Below, one piece after another: positions 29,104-46,200 of a stretch of DNA of 64,000 bases. Under the pieces are notes generated by a model, which made no database searches, was not told the origin of the DNA, and saw only the letters and a program-made list of their open reading frames with translations. The translations under genes were made by a program, and so were the position numbers. Within the stretch, counting starts at the first letter, position 1. Each line of letters starts with the position of its first letter. This DNA is from Macrotis lagotis (taxonomy: Eukaryota; Chordata; Mammalia; Peramelemorphia; Peramelidae): the NCBI RefSeq assembly GCF_037893015.1, contig NC_133660.1, forward strand, positions 282,969,067 through 283,033,066, given 5' to 3'.

Positions 29104-29225
29104 CTTAAGTGAATCTCAAAAGTCTTGGGAGAATAGTGGTTACCCCCATTTTACAGATGAGGAAACCAAAGGGAGGGAATTTGTACCTGGTTATGGAGTT
29201 ATACTTGAATCCAGGTCTTCTGGCC

Positions 29226-30800
29226 CTTCTTTCGTGCCTCCCCAGGCCCAGAGGATGGGGGGGGGGGCTTGCCAGACTAAAGGGAGCTTGGGGTCTCCTG
29301 GGGTTCAGCGGAAAGAGCCCCAGATTTGACTCGAGCATCCAGCTCACACCCTGCCTGCCTCTCCCAGGTCCCTACAGTCAGATCCTGGGTAAAATGAAGG
29401 GCCTCGGACACCCCTTCCAGTTTGGAATCCAGAGACTGGGGTGACCCTGCCCAGGCAAGGCTATGAGGGGAGCCCTGGGGAAGCAGGGGCCGGGCTCAGG
29501 CAGAAGCAGGCCATGCCCAAGGGGAGCTCTGGAAGGAGAGACAGCCGAGGGATCACCTGCCTCGTCAGAGGGGCAAGGTGAGCCTGGCTCCCCGAGCCTC
29601 AGTTTCCTCCTCTGTCCCGTGGAGATCATCCAAGTCTCCTGGAAGAAAAGCAGCCTCAGTAGCCCTGTTGCTCAGGGCTCCCATGCCCCTGAGGATCAGG
29701 TCAGCAGAGGATGAAGAAGGACCCAGGCCAGACCCCTCCACCTGCTCTCTTGGCCTGGTAAACCACCACACGCACCACCAGGAGAGCTCATTCCCTATTG
29801 GAGGGACTGGCTATGCCCCCGGGCATGGTGCCAGCGATGGTTCCAAAGGCCAAGAGCAGGGGCCCCAAGTCCCGGCTAAACCTGGAAGTCCCCAGGGAGG
29901 TTTGCCAGGCCTTTGGGAGTTCCTGCTCTCCCGAGAGGCAGAGCAGGGCCGCATCTCAGCCGGGGCCCATGGTGGCGGCTCCAAGACCTGATGGTCTAGA
30001 TTTGACCCGACGGCCAAATAAAACTGTCCCAGGGCCACCCCCACCCGCCGTCTCCTCTTGTCTCTGGCCTCCCTCTTTCATCTTGGGTGCTAATTAGCCA
30101 GGAGGTCTCCCCACCCCCAGCCTCTTGGGGGTCATTATCCCCGTTTTATATCCAGGGAAACTGAGGTACCTAGAGGGGAAGTGGTTGGGGCCGAGGAGGT
30201 GAGTCAGGAGCTGAGCCGACAGCGGCCCGAGGGCCCAGCTGACTCAGGTGCCGCCAGACCGGTACCCGCGGACTGTCTTTGCCCACTCATCCTCCCCACA
30301 AACACCCCGACGCCAGGCGTCTCTCCTTGGCCTCTCCCCCACCCCCCGGGGCCTCGCCGTCTGGGCCCCACAGACCTTTCTTCTCTCATCCCCAGGTTCC
30401 CCTTTCCCTTCTGGGGTGCCGCCGGGCTGGGGAGAGAGGGCCAGGGAATGCGGGCTCGGCTCCGGTTCTGCATCTGAGTCCTGGGCTGGTGAAGACCCCT
30501 GGGTCTGGCTGTGCCCCCACAAGTGCCCGTCACATACGGGTGGGCCACTGGGACCTTCTGTCTCCCAAGGGCCAGGACCCCAAAGACCACCAGGGTCTAA
30601 GGGCCTAGTGCTGCCTCCTCCCCTGGGGCTGCCCTGAACCCCCACAGCCAGGGGGCTGGCAAAGGCGCCAACCCGAAACAGAAGGCAACCCCCTCCACCC
30701 CCACCGGGTATGATGCCAGGGCCAAGTGCTTGGTGCTTTTAGTGGGGGGAAGGGGAAGGGAGGGGGCCTTTCTCTCCACCTCCATTTCCTCAACTGCCCC
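29226..30800. other. Gene-free stretch upstream of AP5B1
   Basis: GC-rich. No exon of a known family is visible on either strand. Several 100-137 aa open frames overlap in different frames, as expected for stop-poor GC-rich DNA. I see nothing further to report. Confidence 0.5.
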
Positions 30801-31584
30801 CCCAACTGGCAAAATTTGAACTCAAGGCTTCCCGGGGCCAAGCCCCATCTCCTAGGCCCGCAGCTCGGACCCGGGCTCCCCGAGTTCTGCAGGGCCCCAG
30901 GGGCTCCGGGCCCAGGGGCGGGGGCCACGAGGCAGCCAGCCCCGACTGGTTCTGCCGACTCAGGGCGGGGCCCTCGGAGCACGCTCGACCCCGCCCGGAC
31001 CCCGGGCCCCTGGGGCCCGTTTCCTGGCGGGGGGTCGGACGTGGGGGCCCCCCCCCCTCCCCGGCTGCGTTAGCCTGCGTTAGCGGGCTTGGGCTGGGGG
31101 GCGCCGAGGGGCCTCCCCCGAGGCGGAGCCCGAGTGAGGGGCTTAGGGCGCCCGCCCCGCCCCCACGCCGGGCGGTTTCGGGGAGCGGCCCCCCCCCCCG
31201 CGGCGGAGCGACAGTTACTCAGCGAAGCCGACGAGCCGGCGCCTGCCCCCCCCCCGGGGCCGCCCCGTTACTGCCCGCCCCGCCCTCGGGCCGGCCCGTT
31301 AGGGGGCGGGGGCGGCGCCCGGGTTTCGGTGCCGGCGGGGGCGGACGGGCGGGTCCGAGGGCCCCCCAGGAGACGCGGGCGCTGGGGGCCCCCGAGGAGG
31401 GGCGGGGCCCAGCGGAGGGGCGGGGCCCGGGGCGGGGCGGGGCCCGGGGCGGGGCGGGGCCCGGGCGGGGCGGGGCCCAGAGGGCGGGGCGGGGCCCAGA
31501 GGGCGGGGCGGGCCCGGAAGCAGCGCGGAGCCTCCGGGGAGAAGCGGCGCCGGAGCCAGGAGCCCCCCAGCGCCCTCCCCAGCC
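30800..31584 (+). promoter_or_regulatory. AP5B1 promoter / CpG island with GC-box array
   Basis: A very dense CpG island leads into the AP5B1 ATG. Between about 31390 and 31520 the GC-box core GGGGCGGGGC recurs many times at 10-25 bp spacing in units such as 'cggggcggggcccggggcgg', forming a small tandem array of Sp1/KLF-type sites. There is no TATA box. The transcription start probably lies in or just after this array. Confidence 0.6.
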
Positions 31585-34339
31585 ATGGCCCCGCGGCCCG
31601 GCGACGCCTGGGGCCGCCTGCTGGCCGCGCTGAGGGCCGGGCCCGCCGCCTTCGGGGCCCAGGCCGGGGCCGAGGCGCTGGGGGCCCAGCTGCTGAGCGA
31701 GCTGCGCAGCGAGAGGCGGGGCGAGCCGGCCAAGGTGGGACCCGCCCCCCGCCCCTCCCCCGACCCCCACCCCCTCTCTGCCCCCCCAGACCCCCGCCCC
31801 CATAGATCCCCGACCCCCACCCCCTCTCTGCCCCCCCCCGTTCCTAGAGCCCCCTGACCCCCCCCACCCCAGTCCAGGGGCGCCGCCTGACTCCCCCCCT
31901 CCGCAGGGCTCGCTGCTGGCCGTGGTCCTGGAGTTCCCCACGCTGCTGTGGCCGGACCCCGCGGCGGCCGAGGCGGCGGCCGCCGGCCTCCTGGACACGC
32001 TGGCCCTCCTGGCCCCGCGGCCCTCGGCCCTGCGGCGGCCCCTGCTGCTGGCCGTCACCAGCGTCCTGGCCGCCTGCGGGGCCCTGGGCCCGGACTCGGC
32101 CGCCACCGGCCGCCTGCTGCCCGTCCTCTGGGCTTTGGCGGCGGAGCCGGCCCCCGGGCCCGAGCGGCGGCCCCTGCAGGCCACGGCCTGCGAGTGCCTG
32201 CGGGAGCTGGAGAGCTGCCTGCCCGGGCTGCTGGCGGGCCGCCTGGGGCTGCTGCGCGGCCTGCAGGACACCCCCGGCACCCAGGCCCACCGACTGCTCT
32301 TCTCGCTGACCCTGCGCAATGCCCTCCGGGCCCTGGCCAGGGCGGGCCCCGGGGCCCGGCCGCGAGGCCTCCTGGCCCCCGGGCCCCTGCCCGCCGAGGG
32401 CCAGGCCTGGGACTGGAGCCTGGCCGGGGAGGACGGCGGGGACCAGACGGCGCCCCGGGGCCCCCTGGACCTGGGCCCGGCCGAGGCCCGGGAGCTGCGT
32501 GCCGCCGTGTCCCAGCTGCTGGACGCCTCCTACCTGCTGACCCCGCCGGCCCAGGCCCGGCTGCTGCGGGAGCTGAGCCAGGTGCTGAGGGCCGTGCGGG
32601 GGCAGCCCCCGGCCCTCCTGAAGCCCCAGCTGGTGAGGCTGCTGGGCACGGCCCGGGTCTCCCTGCTGCACGCGGTGCTGGCCCTGAAGGACGCCTTCGG
32701 GGAGGCCCTCTTCACGGCCCAGGACGAGGCTCTGCTGCTTCGGAGGTTGGTGGGGGCGGCCCAGCACCCGGCCCTGCAGGCCCCCGCCCGCCTCTTCTAC
32801 CTCCACTGCCTCCTGCACTTCCCTGAGAACTGGCCCTTGGGGCCCGCCGGAGAGGAGGGCGTCCCCGTTCTGCTCACGCCCAGCCTGGCCGCGGGTCTCC
32901 TGCCCGGTCTGCTGCAGGACCCCCCGGATCTCCTGGCCCGGCTGCGCCTGCTGTGCCTCCTGTGCGGTGAAGAGCTCGGCGGGGACTGGGCCCTGGCTCA
33001 CCTGCAGGGGCTGCTGGCCGGACTGAGGCAGGGGGCGGCCCGGCCGGGGGCCCCCCCGGATTCCGCCGCTCTCTGCTTCCGGGCCTCTTTCCTGGCCGCC
33101 CGCTGCTTGGCCGGCCGCCCGGGGGCCCTGGCCCCGTTCGCCGAGGGTCTCGCGGAGCTCTACCGGGCCCGGCCCGACCTGGCCCCTCGTTTCGTCGACC
33201 TCCTGGTGCGGGCCGGGCCGGCGCTGGCCGAGCCCCTGGGGAGAGCCCTGCAGCGGGTGGCGGTGGAAGGGGCGGGTGGGGCCGGGGCCCTGCGGTGGCA
33301 CCTGCGGATCCTCACCGAGGTGGCCGGGGCCCAGCCTCCGGGCCCCACGCTCGGCTTCCTGCGGGCGGCCCCGCGACGGCCCGGGGACTGGGCCTGGGAG
33401 CAGGCCCTCCTCGGGGCCTGCCGGGCCCTCCTCCGAGGGACTCCGGGACCCGGCGGGGCCGTCCCCGGGGCCCTGGCCGATCTGCTGCAGGAGCTGGCCC
33501 GGGGCCTGGATGACCCCGACGGCCGCGATCGTGCCCGCCTCTATTACAGCCTCTTTACCCACCTGGCGGGGCCCAAGCTGCGCTCCGCCCTGGGCCCCAC
33601 TCGCTCTGTGCCCGTGCTCGGCTCTTCCCTGGTGGAGGAGAACGAGGGCTTTGCCTCGGCTCTGACTGTGCGGGAGACCCAAGCCCCTCTGAGACTGAGG
33701 CGGGCTCCCCGGCTGGCCAAGGAGCCCCCCTTGACCCTGGGCCTCACCGTGGAAGCCTCGGAGATGCTCTACTCCCTGGAGCTTCGCTTCCGCATCCTGG
33801 GCTCGCCCTACGAGCCGCTGGAGGCCGTGCGGGTGCCCTGCCTTCGTCCCGGAGCTTCCCCCAAGCTGCTGCTCCTTCCCCTGGAGCCCCGGCGCCCCTT
33901 CCCGGCCCTCCTGGACATCAGCGTCGTCTATGCCAACCCCAGTGGACTCACCTGCTACGCCCAGCTGCCCGGCCTGCCCATTGCCTTTGCTGACCTCTTT
34001 CTGCCTTTGCTGCCCTCTTCTCCAGAGAAGGGCCACCCCAGTGCCTTCCAGGACCTCTGGGCCGCCTGCCTGCCTGGGGGAGTGGAGAGCTGCATGTGGG
34101 GCCCTTGGCGGGGCCAGGCCCTCCAGACTCTGGTGACCGAGCACTGGAAGCCCTTTGTGGTGTCTGCCACCCCCCCTACCAGGTATCAGGTGGCCATCCG
34201 CCTGCCCCCCAGCTCTCAGCTGCTGCTGCAGCTGGAGGCTTCTGGGGAAGATGGGGTGAGGGTGGCCCTGAGGACTGATGACTGGGCCATATTGCCTCTG
34301 GCTGGGGAGTATCTCCGAGGCTTGGGAGCTGCCACCTGA
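31585..34339 (+). CDS. AP5B1: AP5B1, AP-5 adaptor complex subunit beta-1 (2 coding exons)
   Basis: Coding exon 1 is 31585-31734 (50 codons, starting MAPRPGDAW and ending in AK). Exon 2 is 31907-34339 (starting GSLLAVVLE, stop TGA). The 172-bp intron is GT-AG and phase 0. The product is 860 aa against 878 in human. Landmarks shared with human AP5B1 are ATACECLRELESC near residue 143, LFTAQDEALLLRRL, FYLHCLLHFPENWPLGP, DPDGRDRARLYYSL and the C-terminal VALRTDDWAILPLAGEYLRGL. AP5B1 is the large beta subunit of AP-5, a clathrin-independent adaptor on late endosomes and lysosomes that works with SPG11 and SPG15 in retrieval to the Golgi. Its N-terminal half is an alpha-solenoid. Exon 2 is extremely GC- and Leu/Ala-rich, which opens an 842-codon frame on the opposite strand that is only a shadow. 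Confidence 0.96.
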
Positions 34340-35040
34340 GCGAGGAAGGGACACCGGTCCGGGGAGAACCAATAGAAGTCATTTTGGGGACGGGGCAGGG
34401 GGGAGATTGGGGTCCCGGGCTGCTCGTCCCCCTGTTCATAAAGGCTATTTATTGGTGAAAAGTCGCCTTATCTGTGTTTCCTCTGCTGTAAGGTGGCCTT
34501 GGGGGTGAGGGTGGCCCAGAGTGACTGTCTTCTGAATAATCAGGGCCCAGATCGGAGAAAATACATTTATTTGGAGCTTAAAGGGGACCCTCAGGCAGGA
34601 GAGGAACCCCCCCCCCAGCCAAGTGCCTTGCCCATTGTCCCCCAGTCCTCAGGAGTCACAGATCCAAATGTATCCCCCTTGCTAAAGTGGGGTTCAGGGG
34701 CTGCTCAGAGAGCAATGTTGGGGCTGCCCCTATAGGCCCTCCTCGCTCAAGAAGAGCTTCCAGGGAGATGGGCAGGTGGCGCCTCCTGGGCCAGGGGCCC
34801 TACGTTCCCGGCACCCCAATCCCAGACTTCCCGCAGGAAGCACAACCCACTCCATCCCTGGAATGGTCTCAGGGCACCCCCCCAGGGCACGCGATCCAGG
34901 GGCTCTGATGGGCACGTGACCAGGCTGCCCACGTGATAGGGCGCAGGCAGTTTCGTTTCTCTCGCCCACTCGGGGGGTGGGAGGGCGAGGATCCTGCCCC
35001 ACGGTAGCGGGGCTCCCGAATTTACCCAGAAGCCCAAGGC
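34340..35040. other. AP5B1 3' region and spacer to RNASEH2C
   Basis: Only 881 bp separate the AP5B1 stop from the RNASEH2C ATG, both on plus. I see no perfect AATAAA soon after the AP5B1 stop; the best candidate is CATAAA near 34437, followed by 'ggctatttattggtg'. The precise AP5B1 3' end therefore stays open. No other gene is visible. Confidence 0.5.
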
Positions 35041-35220
35041 ACAGTTCCGGCTTCCTCGGGAATGGCAGCACGTGGTGCCGATGACGTCAGCGCGCAGGCC
35101 ACGCCGGACTACAGCCCCCCCCCCCCGGCGGGGCGCAAGCGCAGAGGCGCGGCGGGGCGGGGGTCGCCAGTTCCCAGCGCGCCTCCCGGAGCGGCGCACG
35201 CGCACCGACTCGTGGGAGCC
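35041..35220 (+). promoter_or_regulatory. RNASEH2C promoter with a palindromic CRE
   Basis: A CpG-rich segment before the RNASEH2C ATG. A perfect CRE palindrome TGACGTCA lies at 35082-35089, next to 'gactacagcccc', which resembles part of a ZNF143-type site. CRE sites at TATA-less CpG promoters usually lie close to the start site. Use here is inference. Confidence 0.5.
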
Positions 35221-36376
35221 ATGCCGGACGCCGCCGCGCCCGCGGCCTCGGGCCTCATTCGGCTGCAGCCCGGCTCCGTGCGCGCCGCCGCGCCGACGCC
35301 GCTGCACCTGCTGCCGTGCGAGATCCGGCACAACGGGCCCGCCGCCGTCGAGCGCTTCTTCAGCCCGGCCATCCGGCCTGGGCCCGCAGGTGCCGGGCGC
35401 ATGCGCGTTGGGGGCCGGGCGGGAACGGACTACCATTCCCATCGACCCGCGCGCTAATGGGGAGGGGGGTCGATGGGGAGAGGTATTTGGGTCGGTGGCT
35501 TTCCCGGTGCGCCCAGAAAGGGAGTCCTGGGTGGGGGGCCGAGGGCGTGGAATGAGGAATACTTGGTGGTCTCACTGGTTCCTTCTAACGCGGTAATTAA
35601 GCACCTGCTGTATGCAGAGCTCACTGGTCCAGGGTGCTGGTGGGGCCCCGAGGACCTCGGGCCACCCAGCCTCATCCGCAGGCCCATTGTGCCCTTGGGG
35701 ACCCTGAGCCCAGGCCCAAGGCCACGCCTGCACAGCCATGACAGCTGGGATTTGAACCCAGCGCCTTTGACTTTGAACTCGTTCTTCCCCAGCTGCCTCC
35801 AATCTGGTCTGGGGGGGGGGAGGGGGGAGGGGGAGGGGGAGGCCCTGACCCGGGGCCCCTTCCTGCCCAGGGCCCGTGGTGTCCTTCAGGGGGCGCAGCC
35901 TGCACGGGGAGGAGGTGCCCCTGCCCTCGGGCTACGCGGGGCTGGTGCTTCGGGAAGAGGACAAGGCCCAGGGGTCAGAGGTGAGCAGACGGGGGGGGGG
36001 GGGGGGGGGGGGGGGGGCAGGTGCCAGTTCCCCGGGCATTCCCAGTCACCCCTCCTTCTCGGACCCTCCTCAGGATCGGACTGTCATGGTCGTTGGCACC
36101 TTCGACTCCTTTAGTCTTTGGGGCCTGGAGACGTCCCCGGGCCCAGAAGCCAGGATTCGAGGGGCCCTGAGCTGGCCCAGTCTGGCCGCTGCCGTGAGTG
36201 ACCCCCAGCCCCTCCTCCCGGGCCCTCCCCATCAGCGAGAGGGAGGGCTTCTCCCCCTTCCGCGGGGTGGGGTGGTCAAGCCCAGGGGTCCCCTTCACCG
36301 GACAGGCCGGGCCCTGGAGCTCTTGTCCGTCCATCCCCTGCAGATCCATGGGCCGGTGGCTGAGGACGACGACTGA
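35221..36376 (+). CDS. RNASEH2C: RNASEH2C, ribonuclease H2 subunit C (4 coding exons)
   Basis: Exons are 35221-35389, 35871-35980, 36074-36193 and 36344-36376. All splice sites are GT-AG and the phases agree, giving 143 aa. The protein has the family landmarks LHLLPCEI and FFSPAIRPGP in exon 1, VSFRGRSLHGEEV in exon 2, FDSFSLWGLET with RGALSWPSLAAA in exon 3, and an acidic tail EDDD. RNASEH2C pairs with RNASEH2B in an interwoven triple-barrel fold that supports the catalytic RNASEH2A. The complex removes ribonucleotides from DNA and RNA from hybrids in the nucleus; human defects cause Aicardi-Goutieres syndrome. The protein is about 20 residues shorter than human (164 aa), mostly from a shorter linker between EDKAQGSE and the LWGLET block. 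The start has a good context (gccATGc). The gene runs tail-to-tail into KAT5. Confidence 0.95.
35690..35800 (-). repeat. MIR fragment in RNASEH2C intron 1
   Basis: The plus strand reads 'ccaaggccacgcctgcac' and 'gctgggatttgaacccagcg', the antisense MIR core. It is old. A short antisense L2-like tail ('ttaagcacctgctgtatgc') lies just before it. Confidence 0.55.
35991..36017 (+). repeat. G27 homopolymer in RNASEH2C intron 2
   Basis: Twenty-seven consecutive G residues start 10 bases after the exon 2 donor (GTGAGCAGAC then G27) in an intron of only 93 bp. G-runs near donors can bind hnRNP H/F or fold into quadruplexes. Length may be imprecise because homopolymers are hard to sequence. Confidence 0.9.
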
Positions 36377-36416
36377 GGCAGAGGCTCTCGAACCACACTC
36401 TGCCCCCTCATCCCCC

Positions 36417-36422
36417 AATAAA
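36417..36422 (+). terminator. RNASEH2C poly(A) signal AATAAA
   Basis: Canonical AATAAA 40 bases past the stop codon, so the 3' UTR is very short (about 60 bases). Cleavage is expected near 36435-36445. Confidence 0.85.
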
Positions 36423-36489
36423 AGCCTGTCGATTATGTGGCTGCGAAGCTTCTCTGAGCACCCCTCTCGTGCGCCAACAATAAGGGGCC

Positions 36490-36792
36490 TGGGGTCTGTA
36501 CAAATGGTTTATTGCAGGTGACCCGGCAGGCCCAGCCTCACCTGCAGCCTTCACACTTTACGAAACAACTGTACACCCCCGGCCCGGCCCACCTCCCCCC
36601 AACACTATACAGAGCTGCCCAGCTTTCTGTACACAGTGGGCCCTGGGTCTCCGCCCCGGCCCGCCCTGCCGCCGCCTCTTGCACTGTCAGCCAGAAGCAG
36701 GAGAAGGCCCCTCCTGGCCAAGGTCCTGTTAGGTCCAGTCCAGCCCCTAAGAGGCCTATTGGCCATGGGGTCTGGGGAGGGGGAGGAGGAGG
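36490..36792 (-). other. KAT5: KAT5 3' untranslated region
   Basis: The minus-strand sequence from the KAT5 stop to its poly(A) signal, about 300 bases. It begins just after the RNASEH2C transcript should end. Confidence 0.75.
36508..36513 (-). terminator. KAT5 poly(A) signal AATAAA
   Basis: Canonical AATAAA on the minus strand (TTTATT on plus), 280 bases beyond the KAT5 stop. It faces the RNASEH2C signal at 36417-36422 at a distance of about 85 bp. Confidence 0.85.
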
Positions 36793-44292
<7,500 letters not shown>

Positions 44293-44720
44293 CTTCCCTC
44301 CCTCCCTCAGGAGCCGCTTCCGGCTCCGCGGGGTGACGTCACATCCGGCGTCCCGACGCCTCCCCGCGGCCGGCTCGGAGGCCGAGGGCGGCCGCAGGTC
44401 TCCGGGCGGGGCCCGGGAAGGGGCCCCCGGCCGAGGCCGCGGCGCGGGCGGCGAGGCCGGGCCGCCTTCGGGAGCGCCGGGGCTCCGGGCGGCCGGGCGG
44501 CGCGGCCTTCGCGGGGAGGCCGCGGGGCGGGGCGGGGGCGGGGCGGGGCCTCGCGCCGGGCCGCCTGATTGGAGGATGGCGGGGTCCTTCATGCCACGTC
44601 GTCGGAGCGCGTCGGGGTCACGTGGGGGGCGCGGCCACGTGACGCGTTGTTGTCGTTCCGGCCCGGGCCCTGGAAGTCCCCTAGGTCCGGCCGGGCCCGC
44701 CGGGCCGAGCGGGGAACGGA
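44293..44720 (-). promoter_or_regulatory. KAT5 promoter / CpG island
   Basis: A CpG island spans about 43200-44750. Upstream of the ATG there are a palindromic CRE TGACGTCA at 44334-44341, an ETS-like CTTCCGG at about 44319-44325 and two CACGTG E-boxes at 44619-44624 and 44636-44641, the first in GTCACGTG and the second in CACGTGAC context. There is no TATA box. The CRE is 42-49 bp from the ATG and probably lies near the start site. Function is inferred from motif identity. Confidence 0.55.
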
Positions 44721-45505
44721 GGCGGCTGTAGCGCCCCGCGTCTGCCCCTCGGGGAGCAGAGGAGCCAGTCCAACTGGGCCTCGGTTTCCCTCCCTGCCAA
44801 GGGGGGACGCGCTCCGACAGCGGTCCGGCGCGTTCCTAAGGGCCTCGTGTCAAACTGCAGGCCAAGGCTGAGCCTGGGCTCCGAGGGCCCGAGTTCGGGT
44901 CCTGCCGCTTTCTAGCCGGGAGACTGGCGCCGATTTCCTTCTCCCCGGGCGTCCCCTTGCTCACACACGGGGGGCCCCGCCCAGCACCCCGCTCCCAGGG
45001 CCCGGGGAAGACCGGGCATCTGGTGACCACCATTGCTCAGGCTGAAGCCGGGCACCAAAGCCATCCTGTGGGGCCTGAGGGAGGATGAGGTCATCCCTGG
45101 GACCAGCGCAGAGCTTCAGGATGTTGCCCATCCAGGCGCAGTTACTGGAGGATCCGGCCTCAGCTCCTCTTCTGGCTCCGTGTTGTATGTCGGTGCCAGA
45201 GGCCTGTGACACGGCTAAAACATGGGGTCTCTCCCGTGTCACAGGGATGAGAATTGGTTCCGTCTCTTAGAGATGCCCGGCGGCTCCCTGCCTTCTCCGG
45301 GCGGCCGTGACACCACGCCGAAGCTCACCCGGCTCCCTGGAGGGGCCCGGGCTGTCCCCACCCCCACCCCAGACGGAGCGGCCTTCAGTGTATGACTGGG
45401 GAGACGCAGCCCGGGAGGCCGGAGGCCAACATCAGGCTCACTGACCTCAATTAGAGGCCGAGAAAACAATTTTTGATGGAAATGTAGAATTAAAGAGTAT
45501 CAGAG
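44721..45505. other. Gene-free stretch beyond the KAT5 promoter
   Basis: Moderately GC-rich with faint MIR-like traces ('gggcctcggtttccctcc' near 44776 and 'cgagttcgggtcctgccgct' near 44890). No exon is recognised. Confidence 0.45.
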
Positions 45506-45640
45506 GGGGCAGCTACGTGACACAGTGGATAGAGCACCGGCCCTGGTGTCAGGAGGACCTGAGTTCAAATGCAGCCTCAGACACTTAATAATGACCTTGG
45601 GGAAGTCACTGAACCCCATCACCTAAAAGGCAAATTTATA
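45506..45640 (+). repeat. CORE-SINE
   Basis: Sense SINE from 'gggggcagctacgtgacaca' through 'gagttcaaatgcagcctcag' to 'gaagtcactgaaccccatca'. The tail is short. A few bases of the core are deleted ('taataatgaccttgggg'). Confidence 0.75.
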
Positions 45641-46200
45641 CTCCTAAAGACACCCGGCTCACACACAACCTAGCTGCTAGCTCACATGGCCTGGATACAC
45701 CAACGGCAGCTCCAGTCCTGTCTGGACCAAGGGTCTCCACACCTGAAGTGGGTTGTGAGGAGCCCAGGAGGCAGAACTCAGACTTGCCCAGGGTCATAGG
45801 TCATTTTGCTGCTGTCAATAAATACACTAGTTATTGGATTTATTTGTTTTTAATTTACCAAAACTAATGGCAGCAAATACTGACCCATGAGGAATGGGGA
45901 GGGGGCGGTGCAGCACCAGGAGGTGACCCATTCTAATTTGAAAAACATTTTTGCCACCAGCACAAAGAATGAACAAGCCTCATCTTTCTATGACAGATTT
46001 CTCCCACAGTAAATTCGTGTATTTCAGCAGAGCAAATGTGCTTTTGTATTTTTAGCACAATTCATTGCCAATTTGGCTTTTCTAAGCAAAAGAAATTAAT
46101 TGTGAGTTCCTTAGGAGAAGGAAGTGTCACATTAGATGGTCATATGAAGAGATGTGAAAAAGAAATCCTAAAGAGGTTAGAAGGTTATATGGTTGGTTAG
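45641..46200. other. Unassigned stretch
   Basis: AT-richer sequence between the SINE and the RTE copy. It has no recognisable exon and no repeat I can name; phrases such as 'ctgctgtcaataaatacact' are not diagnostic. Confidence 0.4.

Noticed and set aside
31844-34372. 842-codon open frame on the minus strand
   Set aside because: It is the antisense shadow of AP5B1 exon 2, opened by extreme GC content. It has no recognisable domain, while the plus strand matches AP5B1 throughout.
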